Positions 6,637 to 12,657 of a DNA stretch of 14,279 nt are shown one piece after another. Source of the stretch: Lachnospiraceae bacterium (GTDB lineage: Bacteria; Bacillota; Clostridia; Lachnospirales; Lachnospiraceae); contig CAADTT010000063.1 in NCBI GenBank assembly GCA_900752065.1, positions 1 through 14,279 of the forward strand, given 5' to 3'. The notes beneath the pieces were generated by a model. That model made no database searches. It saw only the letters and a list, made by a program, of their open reading frames with translations, and had not been told where the DNA came from. The translations under genes were made by a program, and so were the position numbers. The first letter of the stretch is position 1, and each line of letters starts with the position of its first letter.

Positions 6637-6666
6637 GAGAAAACATGAGAAAACACGAGAAAAATA
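6637..6666 (+). repeat. Three 10-bp phased A-tract repeats upstream of the groE promoter
   Basis: GAGAAAACAT, GAGAAAACAC and GAGAAAAATA follow head to tail at 6637-6666. A tract every 10 bases is the classic geometry for intrinsically bent DNA. The array ends 34 bases before the -35 element of the groE promoter, so it may act as an upstream activating bend. Function is inference. Confidence 0.5.
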
Positions 6667-6700
6667 AGCGAATGATTTGAATTTACTAAAATATTTCCGT

Positions 6701-6729
6701 TTGCACATTCCTGTGAGATTCACTATTAT
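6701..6729 (+). promoter_or_regulatory. Sigma-A-type promoter of groES-groEL
   Basis: TTGCAC (6701-6706), a 17-base spacer and TATTAT (6724-6729). Transcription would start near 6736, directly before the CIRCE operator. Confidence 0.85.
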
Positions 6730-6740
6730 ATGGTCAATGG

Positions 6741-6767
6741 TTAGCACTCGATAAAAGCGAGTGCTAA
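6741..6767 (+). promoter_or_regulatory. CIRCE operator (HrcA binding site)
   Basis: TTAGCACTC (6741-6749), a 9-base spacer and GAGTGCTAA (6759-6767) match the CIRCE consensus without a mismatch. CIRCE is bound by the repressor HrcA, which is released on heat stress when GroEL is titrated. It lies just after the predicted transcription start. hrcA itself is not in the window. Confidence 0.98.
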
Positions 6768-6815
6768 TAAACAAAATAGAAAAACCTGATCTATATTTTA
6801 AGGAGGCGTCATACA

Positions 6816-7100
6816 ATGAAATTAGTACCTTTAGGTGACAGAGTTGTATTAAAACAGTTTGAAGCAGAGGAGACAACGAAATCAGGAATTATTCTGGCAA
6901 GCAAGTCCCAGGAAAAACCGCAGGAGGCGGAGGTCGTTGCGGTAGGACCGGGCGGAATGGTAGACGGCAAGGAGGTTGCCATGCAGGTAAAACCGGGCGA
7001 TAAGGTAATCTATTCCAAATATGCAGGAAATGAAGTAAAGCTGGATGATGAGGAATATATCATCGTAAAACAGAATGACATTTTAGCGATTGTAAAGTAA
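6816..7100 (+). CDS. groES: Co-chaperonin GroES
   Basis: This is a 94-residue protein, standard for GroES, with AAGGAGG ending at 6806 and ATG at 6816. It opens MKLVPLGDRVVLKQFEAEE, contains the mobile loop (ETTKSGIILASKSQEKPQE), and ends YIIVKQNDILAIVK, all typical. Seven copies cap the GroEL cavity and enclose unfolded protein for ATP-driven folding in the cytoplasm. It is the first gene of a bicistronic heat-shock operon under HrcA/CIRCE control. groEL begins 19 bases after its stop. Confidence 0.99.
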   Translation: MKLVPLGDRVVLKQFEAEETTKSGIILASKSQEKPQEAEVVAVGPGGMVDGKEVAMQVKPGDKVIYSKYAGNEVKLDDEEYIIVKQNDILAIVK

Positions 7101-7119
7101 TTGAGGAGGCGTAAAAATC

Positions 7120-8742
7120 ATGGCAAAGGAAATTAAGTATGGAGCAGAGGCCAGAGCAGCATTGGAGGCTGGCGTTGATAAATTGGCAAATACCGTAAAG
7201 GTGACACTTGGACCGAAGGGAAGAAACGTAGTGCTGGATAAGCAGTTCGGCACACCGCTCATCACAAATGACGGCGTAACGATCGCAAAGGAGATCGAGC
7301 TGGAGGATGCTTTTGAGAACATGGGCGCTCAGCTTGTAAAGGAAGTAGCCACAAAGACAAATGACGTGGCAGGCGACGGTACGACAACGGCAACTGTGCT
7401 GGCACAGGCGATGATCCATGAAGGAATGAAAAACCTGGCAGCAGGCGCAAATCCGATCATTCTCCGCAAAGGTATGAAAAAGGCAACGGATGCGGCGGTA
7501 GCAGCCATTGCAGATATGAGCAGCAAGGTAAACGGCAAGAACCAGATGGCAAGAGTCGCTGCAATCTCCGCAGGGGATGACGAAGTAGGAAACATGGTAG
7601 CAGACGCTATGGAGAAGGTTTCCAACGACGGCGTTATCACCATTGAAGAGTCCAAGACCATGAAGACAGAGCTGGATCTGGTAGAAGGTATGCAGTTTGA
7701 CAGAGGATATATCTCCGCATACATGGCTACCGATATGGAAAAGATGGAAGCAGTTCTGGAGGATCCATACATCCTGATCACTGACAAGAAGATTTCCAGC
7801 ATTCAGGAGATCCTGCCTCTGCTGGAGCAGATCGTACAGTCCGGAAAGAAGCTCCTGATCATCGCTGAAGATATTGAGGGCGAGGCACTGACCACCCTGA
7901 TCCTGAACAAACTGCGCGGCACCTTCCAGGTAGTTGGCGTAAAGGCACCGGGCTATGGCGACAGAAGAAAAGAAATGCTGCAGGATATCGCGATCCTGAC
8001 AGGCGGACAGGTGATTTCCGAGGAAGTGGGACTGGAGCTGAAGGATACTACGATCGCTCAGCTTGGTCGTGCAAAATCTGTAAAAGTACAGAAAGAGAAT
8101 ACGGTTATCGTAGATGGTATGGGTGATAAGGCTGAGATCCAGAACAGGATCGGTCAGATCAAAGCGACGATTGAAAAGACTACTTCTGAGTTTGATAAAG
8201 AAAAGCTGCAGGAGAGACTGGCGAAGCTGGCAGGCGGTGTAGCGGTCATCCGTGTGGGCGCTGCCACAGAGACAGAGATGAAAGAGGCGAAACTTCGTAT
8301 GGAGGATGCGCTCAACGCTACAAGAGCAGCCGTGGAGGAAGGTATCGTATCCGGCGGCGGTTCCGCTTATATCCATGCTTCCAAAGAGGTTGCGAAGCTG
8401 GTAGATACGCTGGAAGGCGATGAGAAGACAGGAGCCCGTGTGATCCTGAAGGCACTGGAGGCTCCTCTGTATCAGATCGCAGCAAATGCAGGTCTGGAGG
8501 GCGCTGTTATTATCAATAAGGTTAAAGAGTCGGAAGCTGGCGTAGGCTTTGATGCTTACAACGAAACCTATGTAGACATGGTAGCAGCAGGCATTCTTGA
8601 TCCGGCGAAGGTTACAAGAAGTGCATTGCAGAATGCGACCAGCGTGGCTTCCACCTTCCTCACCACAGAATCCTGTGTGGCAAATATCAAAGAGGAAACA
8701 CCGGCAATGCCGGCAGGCGGCCAGGGTATGGGAATGATGTAA
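7120..8742 (+). CDS. groEL: Chaperonin GroEL (Hsp60)
   Basis: This is a 540-residue protein of full length, with GAGGAGG at 7103-7109 and ATG at 7120. It opens MAKEIKYGAEARAALEAGVD. Nucleotide-binding motifs are intact: TLGPKGRNVVLD (29-40), Asp51 in ITNDGVTIAKE and Asp86 in NDVAGDGTTTATVLAQ, the residue needed for ATP hydrolysis. It ends in the flexible Gly-Met tail GGQGMGMM. Fourteen subunits form the double-ring folding chamber. Expression follows groES from the CIRCE-controlled promoter and ends at the terminator at 8761-8792. Codon use is smooth, with many GCA, AAG and ATC codons, as expected of a highly expressed gene. A long minus-strand open frame across this gene is a by-product of that composition. 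Confidence 0.99.
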   Translation: MAKEIKYGAEARAALEAGVDKLANTVKVTLGPKGRNVVLDKQFGTPLITNDGVTIAKEIELEDAFENMGAQLVKEVATKTNDVAGDGTTTATVLAQAMIHEGMKNLAAGANPIILRKGMKKATDAAVAAIADMSSKVNGKNQMARVAAISAGDDEVGNMVADAMEKVSNDGVITIEESKTMKTELDLVEGMQFDRGYISAYMATDMEKMEAVLEDPYILITDKKISSIQEILPLLEQIVQSGKKLLIIAEDIEGEALTTLILNKLRGTFQVVGVKAPGYGDRRKEMLQDIAILTGGQVISEEVGLELKDTTIAQLGRAKSVKVQKENTVIVDGMGDKAEIQNRIGQIKATIEKTTSEFDKEKLQERLAKLAGGVAVIRVGAATETEMKEAKLRMEDALNATRAAVEEGIVSGGGSAYIHASKEVAKLVDTLEGDEKTGARVILKALEAPLYQIAANAGLEGAVIINKVKESEAGVGFDAYNETYVDMVAAGILDPAKVTRSALQNATSVASTFLTTESCVANIKEETPAMPAGGQGMGMM

Positions 8743-8760
8743 AGAAAATAAGCCATATAA

Positions 8761-8792
8761 AAAGAGCGGATGTCTGTGACTTCCGCTCTTTT
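8761..8792 (+). terminator. Intrinsic terminator of groES-groEL
   Basis: AAAGAGCGGA (8761-8770) pairs perfectly with TCCGCTCTTT (8782-8791) around an 11-base loop, followed by a short T run. It begins 18 bases after the groEL stop. Confidence 0.88.
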
Positions 8793-8803
8793 GTCACATT
8801 GCT

Positions 8804-8828
8804 GCAGCCTGGCGGAGGGCCAGGCTGC
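8804..8828 (+). repeat. Strong GC-rich hairpin downstream of the groE terminator
   Basis: GCAGCCTGGC (8804-8813) and GCCAGGCTGC (8819-8828) form a perfect 10-bp stem with the 5-base loop GGAGG. There is no T run on either side, so it is not a simple terminator. It lies 35 bases before the next gene. It may be a backup structure protecting the groE 3' end, or a leader element of the following gene. Confidence 0.6.
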
Positions 8829-8863
8829 CACATCATGTTTCTTATCATACGGAGGAAGTATAT

Positions 8864-9541
8864 ATGGATGGGAAAACACACAGCGATTCCATGCGGGAGG
8901 GCAGAGAGAAGTTTAAAAATCTAACGTTTAGGAAAAAATTGGGATATATCTGGGATTATTATAAGGCGGTGATCGGGGGAATCCTTGTGGGTATCGTTGT
9001 CCTGGCCGTATGTATACAGACCATGAGAAGCTCCGGAAAGGAAATGATTTTTTCGGCAGCTCTCATCAATGCACAGAAGACGGATATCAGCAAAACGGCA
9101 GAGCTTCAGGAGGATTTTGAAGAATACCTGGGGCTGGATGAAAAGAAGCAAAGCCTTTCGCTGGACGACTCCTATATCATAGATTTAAAGGGAGGCGACC
9201 AGGTGACGGTCGCCTGCCAGACAAAGCTTATGGCTTCTCTCCAGGCGGACAGGCTGGATCTGATCCTGATGCCGGAGGACGTTTATAAAAACTATTTGAA
9301 ATCCGGTGCATTTGCGAAGCTGGAGGACAAGCTCGGAAAAGAATTTCTGGAGGAAATGCAGGAGTTTTGGTGCATGGGCAGGCGGGAAGATGAAACGGAG
9401 GATGCCGTCTATGCCCTGAAGATAGCGGGCAATGATAAGTTGAGTGATATCTACGGAGAGCGAGAGGTTTATCTTGCTGTTCCGGCAGGCGCCTCCCGTA
9501 TAGAGGAGATCAGAGCCTTTGTAAAATATTTACTTTCCTGA
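8864..9541 (+). CDS. Membrane-anchored protein of unknown function, solute-binding-like C-terminal region
   Basis: This is a 225-residue protein whose ATG follows GGAGGAAG (8851-8858). Residues 1-33 are polar and basic and end in LGYIWDYYK. Residues about 34-53 form one transmembrane helix (AVIGGILVGIVVLAVCIQTM). The remaining 170 residues are probably outside. They include ALINAQKTDISKTAELQEDF (about 66-85) and ADRLDLILMPEDVYKNYLKS (about 128-147), followed by a KLEDKLG segment. The last block resembles the 'G-D-ii-p-e-y-k-gal-dL' pattern of extracellular solute-binding proteins, but the protein is far shorter and has no lipobox. I do not recognise a named family. Proteins with the 'YIWDYYK + one helix' start are, from memory, frequent in Lachnospiraceae. 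No clear promoter was found, and it may be read through from groE at a low level. The next gene has its own promoter overlapping the 3' end. Confidence 0.8.
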   Translation: MDGKTHSDSMREGREKFKNLTFRKKLGYIWDYYKAVIGGILVGIVVLAVCIQTMRSSGKEMIFSAALINAQKTDISKTAELQEDFEEYLGLDEKKQSLSLDDSYIIDLKGGDQVTVACQTKLMASLQADRLDLILMPEDVYKNYLKSGAFAKLEDKLGKEFLEEMQEFWCMGRREDETEDAVYALKIAGNDKLSDIYGEREVYLAVPAGASRIEEIRAFVKYLLS

Positions 9542-9556
9542 AAAGTGTGTTATACT
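9529..9556 (+). promoter_or_regulatory. Probable promoter of the DUF6106-like gene
   Basis: The -10 is TATACT (9551-9556) with an extended TG at 9548-9549. The -35 candidate TTTACT (9529-9534) is weak (four of six), with a 16-base spacer. It lies across the stop of the preceding gene. Confidence 0.5.
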
Positions 9557-9608
9557 AACTATTAAAAACAGGCCGGGAACATTCCGGCAGGATGACAGGA
9601 GGAAGAAT

Positions 9609-10112
9609 ATGAGTGATATGTACCGGGAGCTTCTGGTAAAGAGAGAGCCTAAGATATCGGACAGGCTTTTTCAGATCGGGCTTATCCTGCTGACTGCGCT
9701 GGCAGCGGCAGCCGTAGTTTTTGTCACACCCTGGGCGTCGCTTGCCCTGATCGCGCTTTGTATCTTTGATTATTTTAAATTTCCATCGTTTCATTTGGAG
9801 TATGAATATCTTTATGTGAACGGAGAGCTGGATGTGGACAAGATCATGTCACAGAAATCCAGAAAAAAGGCGGCCAGTTATAATATTGCGGACAATATGG
9901 AATTGCTCGCACCCTGGGATTCTCATGATATGGATTATTACAGAAAAGGGTATCAGGGAAAGGTTACAGATTTTTCTTCCGGAAGACCCGACGCAAAAGT
10001 GTACGCCATGGTATATGCAGGAGAAAAGGGAACCGAGATCATGCTGTTTGAGCCGGATGAGATCATGCTGAAAGACATGCAGAGGATTGCACCGAGAAAA
10101 GTCCATGTCTGA
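9609..10112 (+). CDS. Small two-helix membrane protein, DUF6106-like
   Basis: This is a 167-residue protein. ATG 9609 is preceded by AGGAGGAAG (9598-9606). Residues 1-18 are cytoplasmic (MSDMYRELLVKREPKISD). Two hydrophobic segments at about 20-39 and 43-57 form a hairpin in the membrane. They are followed by a cytoplasmic domain starting FHLEYEYLYVNGELDVDKIM (61-80). The 'EYEY-NGELD-DKI' motif, then a basic SRKKA stretch, resembles bacterial PH-like domains that follow a membrane hairpin. I associate the combination with DUF6106, though this is from memory and should be checked. The function is unknown. It stands as a probable single-gene unit between the other unknown membrane protein and the palindromic element at 10120-10235, which begins 8 bases after its stop. 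Confidence 0.8.
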   Translation: MSDMYRELLVKREPKISDRLFQIGLILLTALAAAAVVFVTPWASLALIALCIFDYFKFPSFHLEYEYLYVNGELDVDKIMSQKSRKKAASYNIADNMELLAPWDSHDMDYYRKGYQGKVTDFSSGRPDAKVYAMVYAGEKGTEIMLFEPDEIMLKDMQRIAPRKVHV

Positions 10113-10119
10113 AATATGT

Positions 10120-10235
10120 CGGGAAAAGGTTCCTGCTTCGCAGTCAGATTTGGAGAATTCAATCAGTCGCTTACGTGCAAGCACGACGCACCTGATTGAA
10201 TTCTCCAAATCGGCTGTGAATAGTAACGGGAAAAG
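10120..10235. mobile_element. Putative miniature inverted-repeat element (long palindrome with 9-bp flanking repeats)
   Basis: A perfect 20-bp inverted repeat, GATTTGGAGAATTCAATCAG (10147-10166) and its complement (10192-10211), is extended outward by nine more pairs. These are 10137-10145 with 10212-10220, including two G-T, across a bulged A at 10146. The result is 29 pairs around a 25-base loop with its own small CGTG/CACG hairpin. The unit is flanked by the direct repeat CGGGAAAAG at 10120-10128 and 10227-10235, which looks like a 9-bp target duplication. No T run follows, so it is not a terminator. Its position before the guaB promoter could also give it a regulatory role. Confidence 0.6.
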
Positions 10236-10257
10236 TAAATATTTGAAAAAAGCCGGG

Positions 10258-10286
10258 TTGACAGCCGTTTGTGAATTTGCTAAACT
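10258..10286 (+). promoter_or_regulatory. Sigma-A-type promoter of guaB
   Basis: A consensus TTGACA (10258-10263), a 17-base spacer and TAAACT (10281-10286). The predicted start is near 10293, giving a leader of about 47 bases to the guaB ATG. Confidence 0.85.
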
Positions 10287-10298
10287 AAGAAAACTTAG
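10285..10298. promoter_or_regulatory. Small dyad over the guaB transcription start
   Basis: CTAAG (10285-10289) and CTTAG (10294-10298) form a 5-bp dyad around AAAA. It overlaps the end of the -10 element and the predicted start. The position suits an operator or a short 5' hairpin, but the dyad is short and no known regulator is recognised. Confidence 0.25.
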
Positions 10299-10339
10299 AA
10301 GCATATAACAATATTTTCAGAGAAAGAGAGGATAAGAAA

Positions 10340-11794
10340 ATGGGTAGTATTATTGGTGAAGGCATTACCTTTGATGATGTGCTTTTGGTACCGGCATATT
10401 CGGAAGTAATACCAAATCAAGTGGATTTATCAACGATGCTGACAAAGACAATAAAGCTGAACATACCGATGATGAGTGCCGGAATGGATACCGTTACAGA
10501 GCATCGTATGGCGATTGCTATGGCGAGACAGGGCGGTATCGGTATCATTCATAAGAACATGTCTATCGAGGCGCAGGCAGAAGAGGTGGACAAGGTAAAG
10601 CGTTCTGAGAATGGTGTTATCACGGACCCATTTTATTTATCACCTGAACATACACTGGCGGATGCCAATGAGCTGATGGCGAAATTCCGGATTTCCGGAG
10701 TGCCGATCACGGAAAACGGCAAGCTGGTGGGAATCATCACGAACCGTGACCTGAAGTTTGAGGAAGATTTTTCAAAACCGATCAAGGACTGCATGACATC
10801 AGAGAATCTGATCACTGCGAAGGTAGGGATCACACTGGAGGAGGCAAAAAAGATTCTTGCAAAAGCGAGAAAAGAGAAGCTTCCGATCGTTGATGAGGAA
10901 AACAATCTGAAGGGTCTGATCACGATTAAGGATATTGAGAAGCAGATCAAATATCCGCTGTCAGCAAAGGATTCCCAGGGAAGGCTGCGCTGCGGCGCTG
11001 CAGTAGGAATCACTGCAAATGTACTGGAGCGTGTAGGCGCGCTGGTGAAGGCACATGTGGATGTGGTGGTTTTGGATTCCGCACATGGCCATTCGGCAAA
11101 TGTGATCCGCTGCGTGAAGATGATTAAAGAAAATTACCCGGATCTTCCGGTCATTGCAGGAAATGTGGCGACAGGAGAGGCTACGAGGGCGCTGATCGAG
11201 GCAGGCGTAGATGCGGTGAAGGTCGGGATCGGACCGGGCTCCATCTGCACGACACGTGTGGTGGCAGGCATTGGTGTGCCGCAGATCACGGCGATCATGG
11301 ACTGCTATGCAGTGGCGAAGGAGTATGGTGTTCCGATCATTGCAGACGGCGGCATCAAATATTCCGGAGATATGACAAAGGCGATCGCAGCCGGTGCAAA
11401 TGTATGTATGATGGGAAGCATCTTTGCAGGATGTGATGAGAGTCCGGGAACCTTCGAGCTGTATCAGGGAAGAAAATACAAGGTATACCGCGGCATGGGT
11501 TCTATTGCAGCGATGGAGAACGGCAGCAAAGACAGATATTTCCAGACGGATGCAAAGAAGCTGGTGCCGGAAGGTGTTGAGGGACGTGTGGCTTATAAGG
11601 GAAGCGTAGAGGATACCGTATTCCAGCTTATGGGCGGTCTTCGTTCCGGTATGGGCTACTGCGGAGCGGCAGATGTGGAGACGCTGAAGCAGACGGGAAG
11701 ATTTGTTAAGATCTCAGCGGCTTCTTTGAAGGAATCACATCCGCACGATATACATATTACAAAAGAAGCGCCGAATTACAGCGTGGATGAATAA
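10340..11794 (+). CDS. guaB: Inosine-5'-monophosphate dehydrogenase
   Basis: This is a 484-residue protein of normal length. ATG 10340 follows GAGAGGA (10326-10332). IMPDH oxidises IMP to XMP with NAD+, the committed step of guanine nucleotide synthesis in the cytoplasm. The TIM barrel starts with ITFDDVLLVPAYSEV and is interrupted by two CBS domains at about 95-205 (ISGVPITENGKLVGIITNRD; KLPIVDEENNLKGLITIKDI). The catalytic loop GIGPGSICTTRVVAG gives Cys303 as the nucleophile. The flap contains YRGMGSIAAM and the later Arg-Tyr (KDRYFQ). All key residues are present. It has its own promoter and terminator. Its product leads to GTP, one of the signals sensed by the codY product encoded 3.8 kb upstream. 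A CodY-box-like sequence (10312-10326, 11 of 15) sits in its leader, but regulation is unproven. Confidence 0.98.
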   Translation: MGSIIGEGITFDDVLLVPAYSEVIPNQVDLSTMLTKTIKLNIPMMSAGMDTVTEHRMAIAMARQGGIGIIHKNMSIEAQAEEVDKVKRSENGVITDPFYLSPEHTLADANELMAKFRISGVPITENGKLVGIITNRDLKFEEDFSKPIKDCMTSENLITAKVGITLEEAKKILAKARKEKLPIVDEENNLKGLITIKDIEKQIKYPLSAKDSQGRLRCGAAVGITANVLERVGALVKAHVDVVVLDSAHGHSANVIRCVKMIKENYPDLPVIAGNVATGEATRALIEAGVDAVKVGIGPGSICTTRVVAGIGVPQITAIMDCYAVAKEYGVPIIADGGIKYSGDMTKAIAAGANVCMMGSIFAGCDESPGTFELYQGRKYKVYRGMGSIAAMENGSKDRYFQTDAKKLVPEGVEGRVAYKGSVEDTVFQLMGGLRSGMGYCGAADVETLKQTGRFVKISAASLKESHPHDIHITKEAPNYSVDE

Positions 11795-11803
11795 AAACAG
11801 GAT

Positions 11804-11830
11804 GGGACAGGTGATCAGCCTGTCCCTCTT
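11804..11830 (+). terminator. Probable intrinsic terminator of guaB
   Basis: GGGACAGG (11804-11811) pairs perfectly with CCTGTCCC (11819-11826) around a 7-base loop. The following TCTTT is a weak T tract, so termination may be partial. It starts 10 bases after the guaB stop. Confidence 0.7.
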
Positions 11831-11861
11831 TAAGCTGTAACAGGCAGAGGGGCATACAGAT

Positions 11862-12656
11862 ATGTTCACAGTCCCGGCAGCCTGGCTGGGTTTACGGAAA
11901 GGCAGACGAGAGATGAGCGCAAATCAGAGAGACAGAGAAAAAGAGGAACGGGCTTCATATGGAAGAAAGCACATGAGCCGGGAACGGAGGAGGAAACAGA
12001 TTCGCCGGAGGCTGCTGCTCGGCGGCGGAGGGATTTTGCTGCTGCTTCTTTTCTTTGTGGCGGGGAGTCAGCTTCTGGGAAAGAAAATGATTCCGGCAGC
12101 GACGGGACATTATGGAGAATATGACATCGGAAGCCCTACGAAGCAGGTGGAAAGGCCGGAATTGGATGTACAGCTTCTGACAGTCAATGAATACTCCAGA
12201 CCGGGGACAGCCACAGACAAAATAAAAAGCGTGGTGGTTCATTATACGGCGAATCCGGGAAGCACGGCGCAGAATAACAGGGATTATTTTGAAAACCTGA
12301 AGGATACCCACGAGACGAAAGTGAGCAGCAATTTTGTGGTGGGGCTGGAAGGTGAGATCATTCAGTGCGTACCTACGGCGGAGGTGGCATATGCTTCCAA
12401 TAACCGAAACAATGACAGCGTGTCCATCGAGTGCTGCCATCCGGATGAGACGGGGAAATTTCAGGATGCCACCTATCAGTCGCTGGTGGAGCTGGTGGCT
12501 TTTCTGTGCGGAAAGTTTGATCTGGGAATGGATGACATTATACGCCATTATGATGTGACAGGGAAAAACTGCCCAAAGTATTTTGTGGAACATGAGGACG
12601 CATGGGAATCCTTTAAGGCAGACGTGGCAAAGTATATTCAGGAGAACGGAAAATAA
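11862..12656 (+). CDS. Membrane-anchored N-acetylmuramoyl-L-alanine amidase (Amidase_2 type)
   Basis: From ATG 11862 the protein has 264 residues. Residues about 20-50 are strongly basic, then residues about 51-70 form one transmembrane helix (LLLGGGGILLLLLFFVAGSQ), so the catalytic part faces the wall. The Amidase_2/PGRP-like zinc domain spans about 103-262: VVVHYTANPG supplies His127, and RHYDVTGKNCPKYF supplies His229 and Cys237 as metal ligands. SIECCHPDETGKF is also typical. The family cuts the amide bond between N-acetylmuramic acid and L-alanine of peptidoglycan. The start is uncertain: GAGGGG at 11847-11852 supports 11862, while ATG 11913 would remove 17 residues but has a poor ribosome site. 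The stop is one base before the next ATG, so the two genes form a unit. A role in wall turnover or division is likely but not shown. Confidence 0.92.
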   Translation: MFTVPAAWLGLRKGRREMSANQRDREKEERASYGRKHMSRERRRKQIRRRLLLGGGGILLLLLFFVAGSQLLGKKMIPAATGHYGEYDIGSPTKQVERPELDVQLLTVNEYSRPGTATDKIKSVVVHYTANPGSTAQNNRDYFENLKDTHETKVSSNFVVGLEGEIIQCVPTAEVAYASNNRNNDSVSIECCHPDETGKFQDATYQSLVELVAFLCGKFDLGMDDIIRHYDVTGKNCPKYFVEHEDAWESFKADVAKYIQENGK

Positions 12657-12657
12657 A

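Noticed and set aside
7060..8376. 438-codon open frame on the minus strand across groEL
   Set aside because: It is a compositional shadow of a strongly biased gene. The translation is Cys/His/Leu-rich with no domain, no ribosome site and no recognisable family, and groEL on the + strand is certain.
10087..10308. 73-codon + strand frame through the palindromic element, and a matching minus-strand frame
   Set aside because: Both are produced by reading through the inverted repeat. Neither has a ribosome site, and the + strand one overlaps the end of the preceding gene and the guaB promoter.
10113..10339. Purine-type riboswitch before guaB
   Set aside because: The predicted leader from the promoter is only about 47 bases, with no aptamer-like three-way junction and no terminator or anti-terminator pair. 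The large hairpin is upstream of the promoter.
12583..12657. Longer start for the methyltransferase inside the amidase gene
   Set aside because: It would overlap the amidase by 74 bases without a ribosome site, whereas ATG 12658 has AGGAGA upstream and a normal one-base junction.
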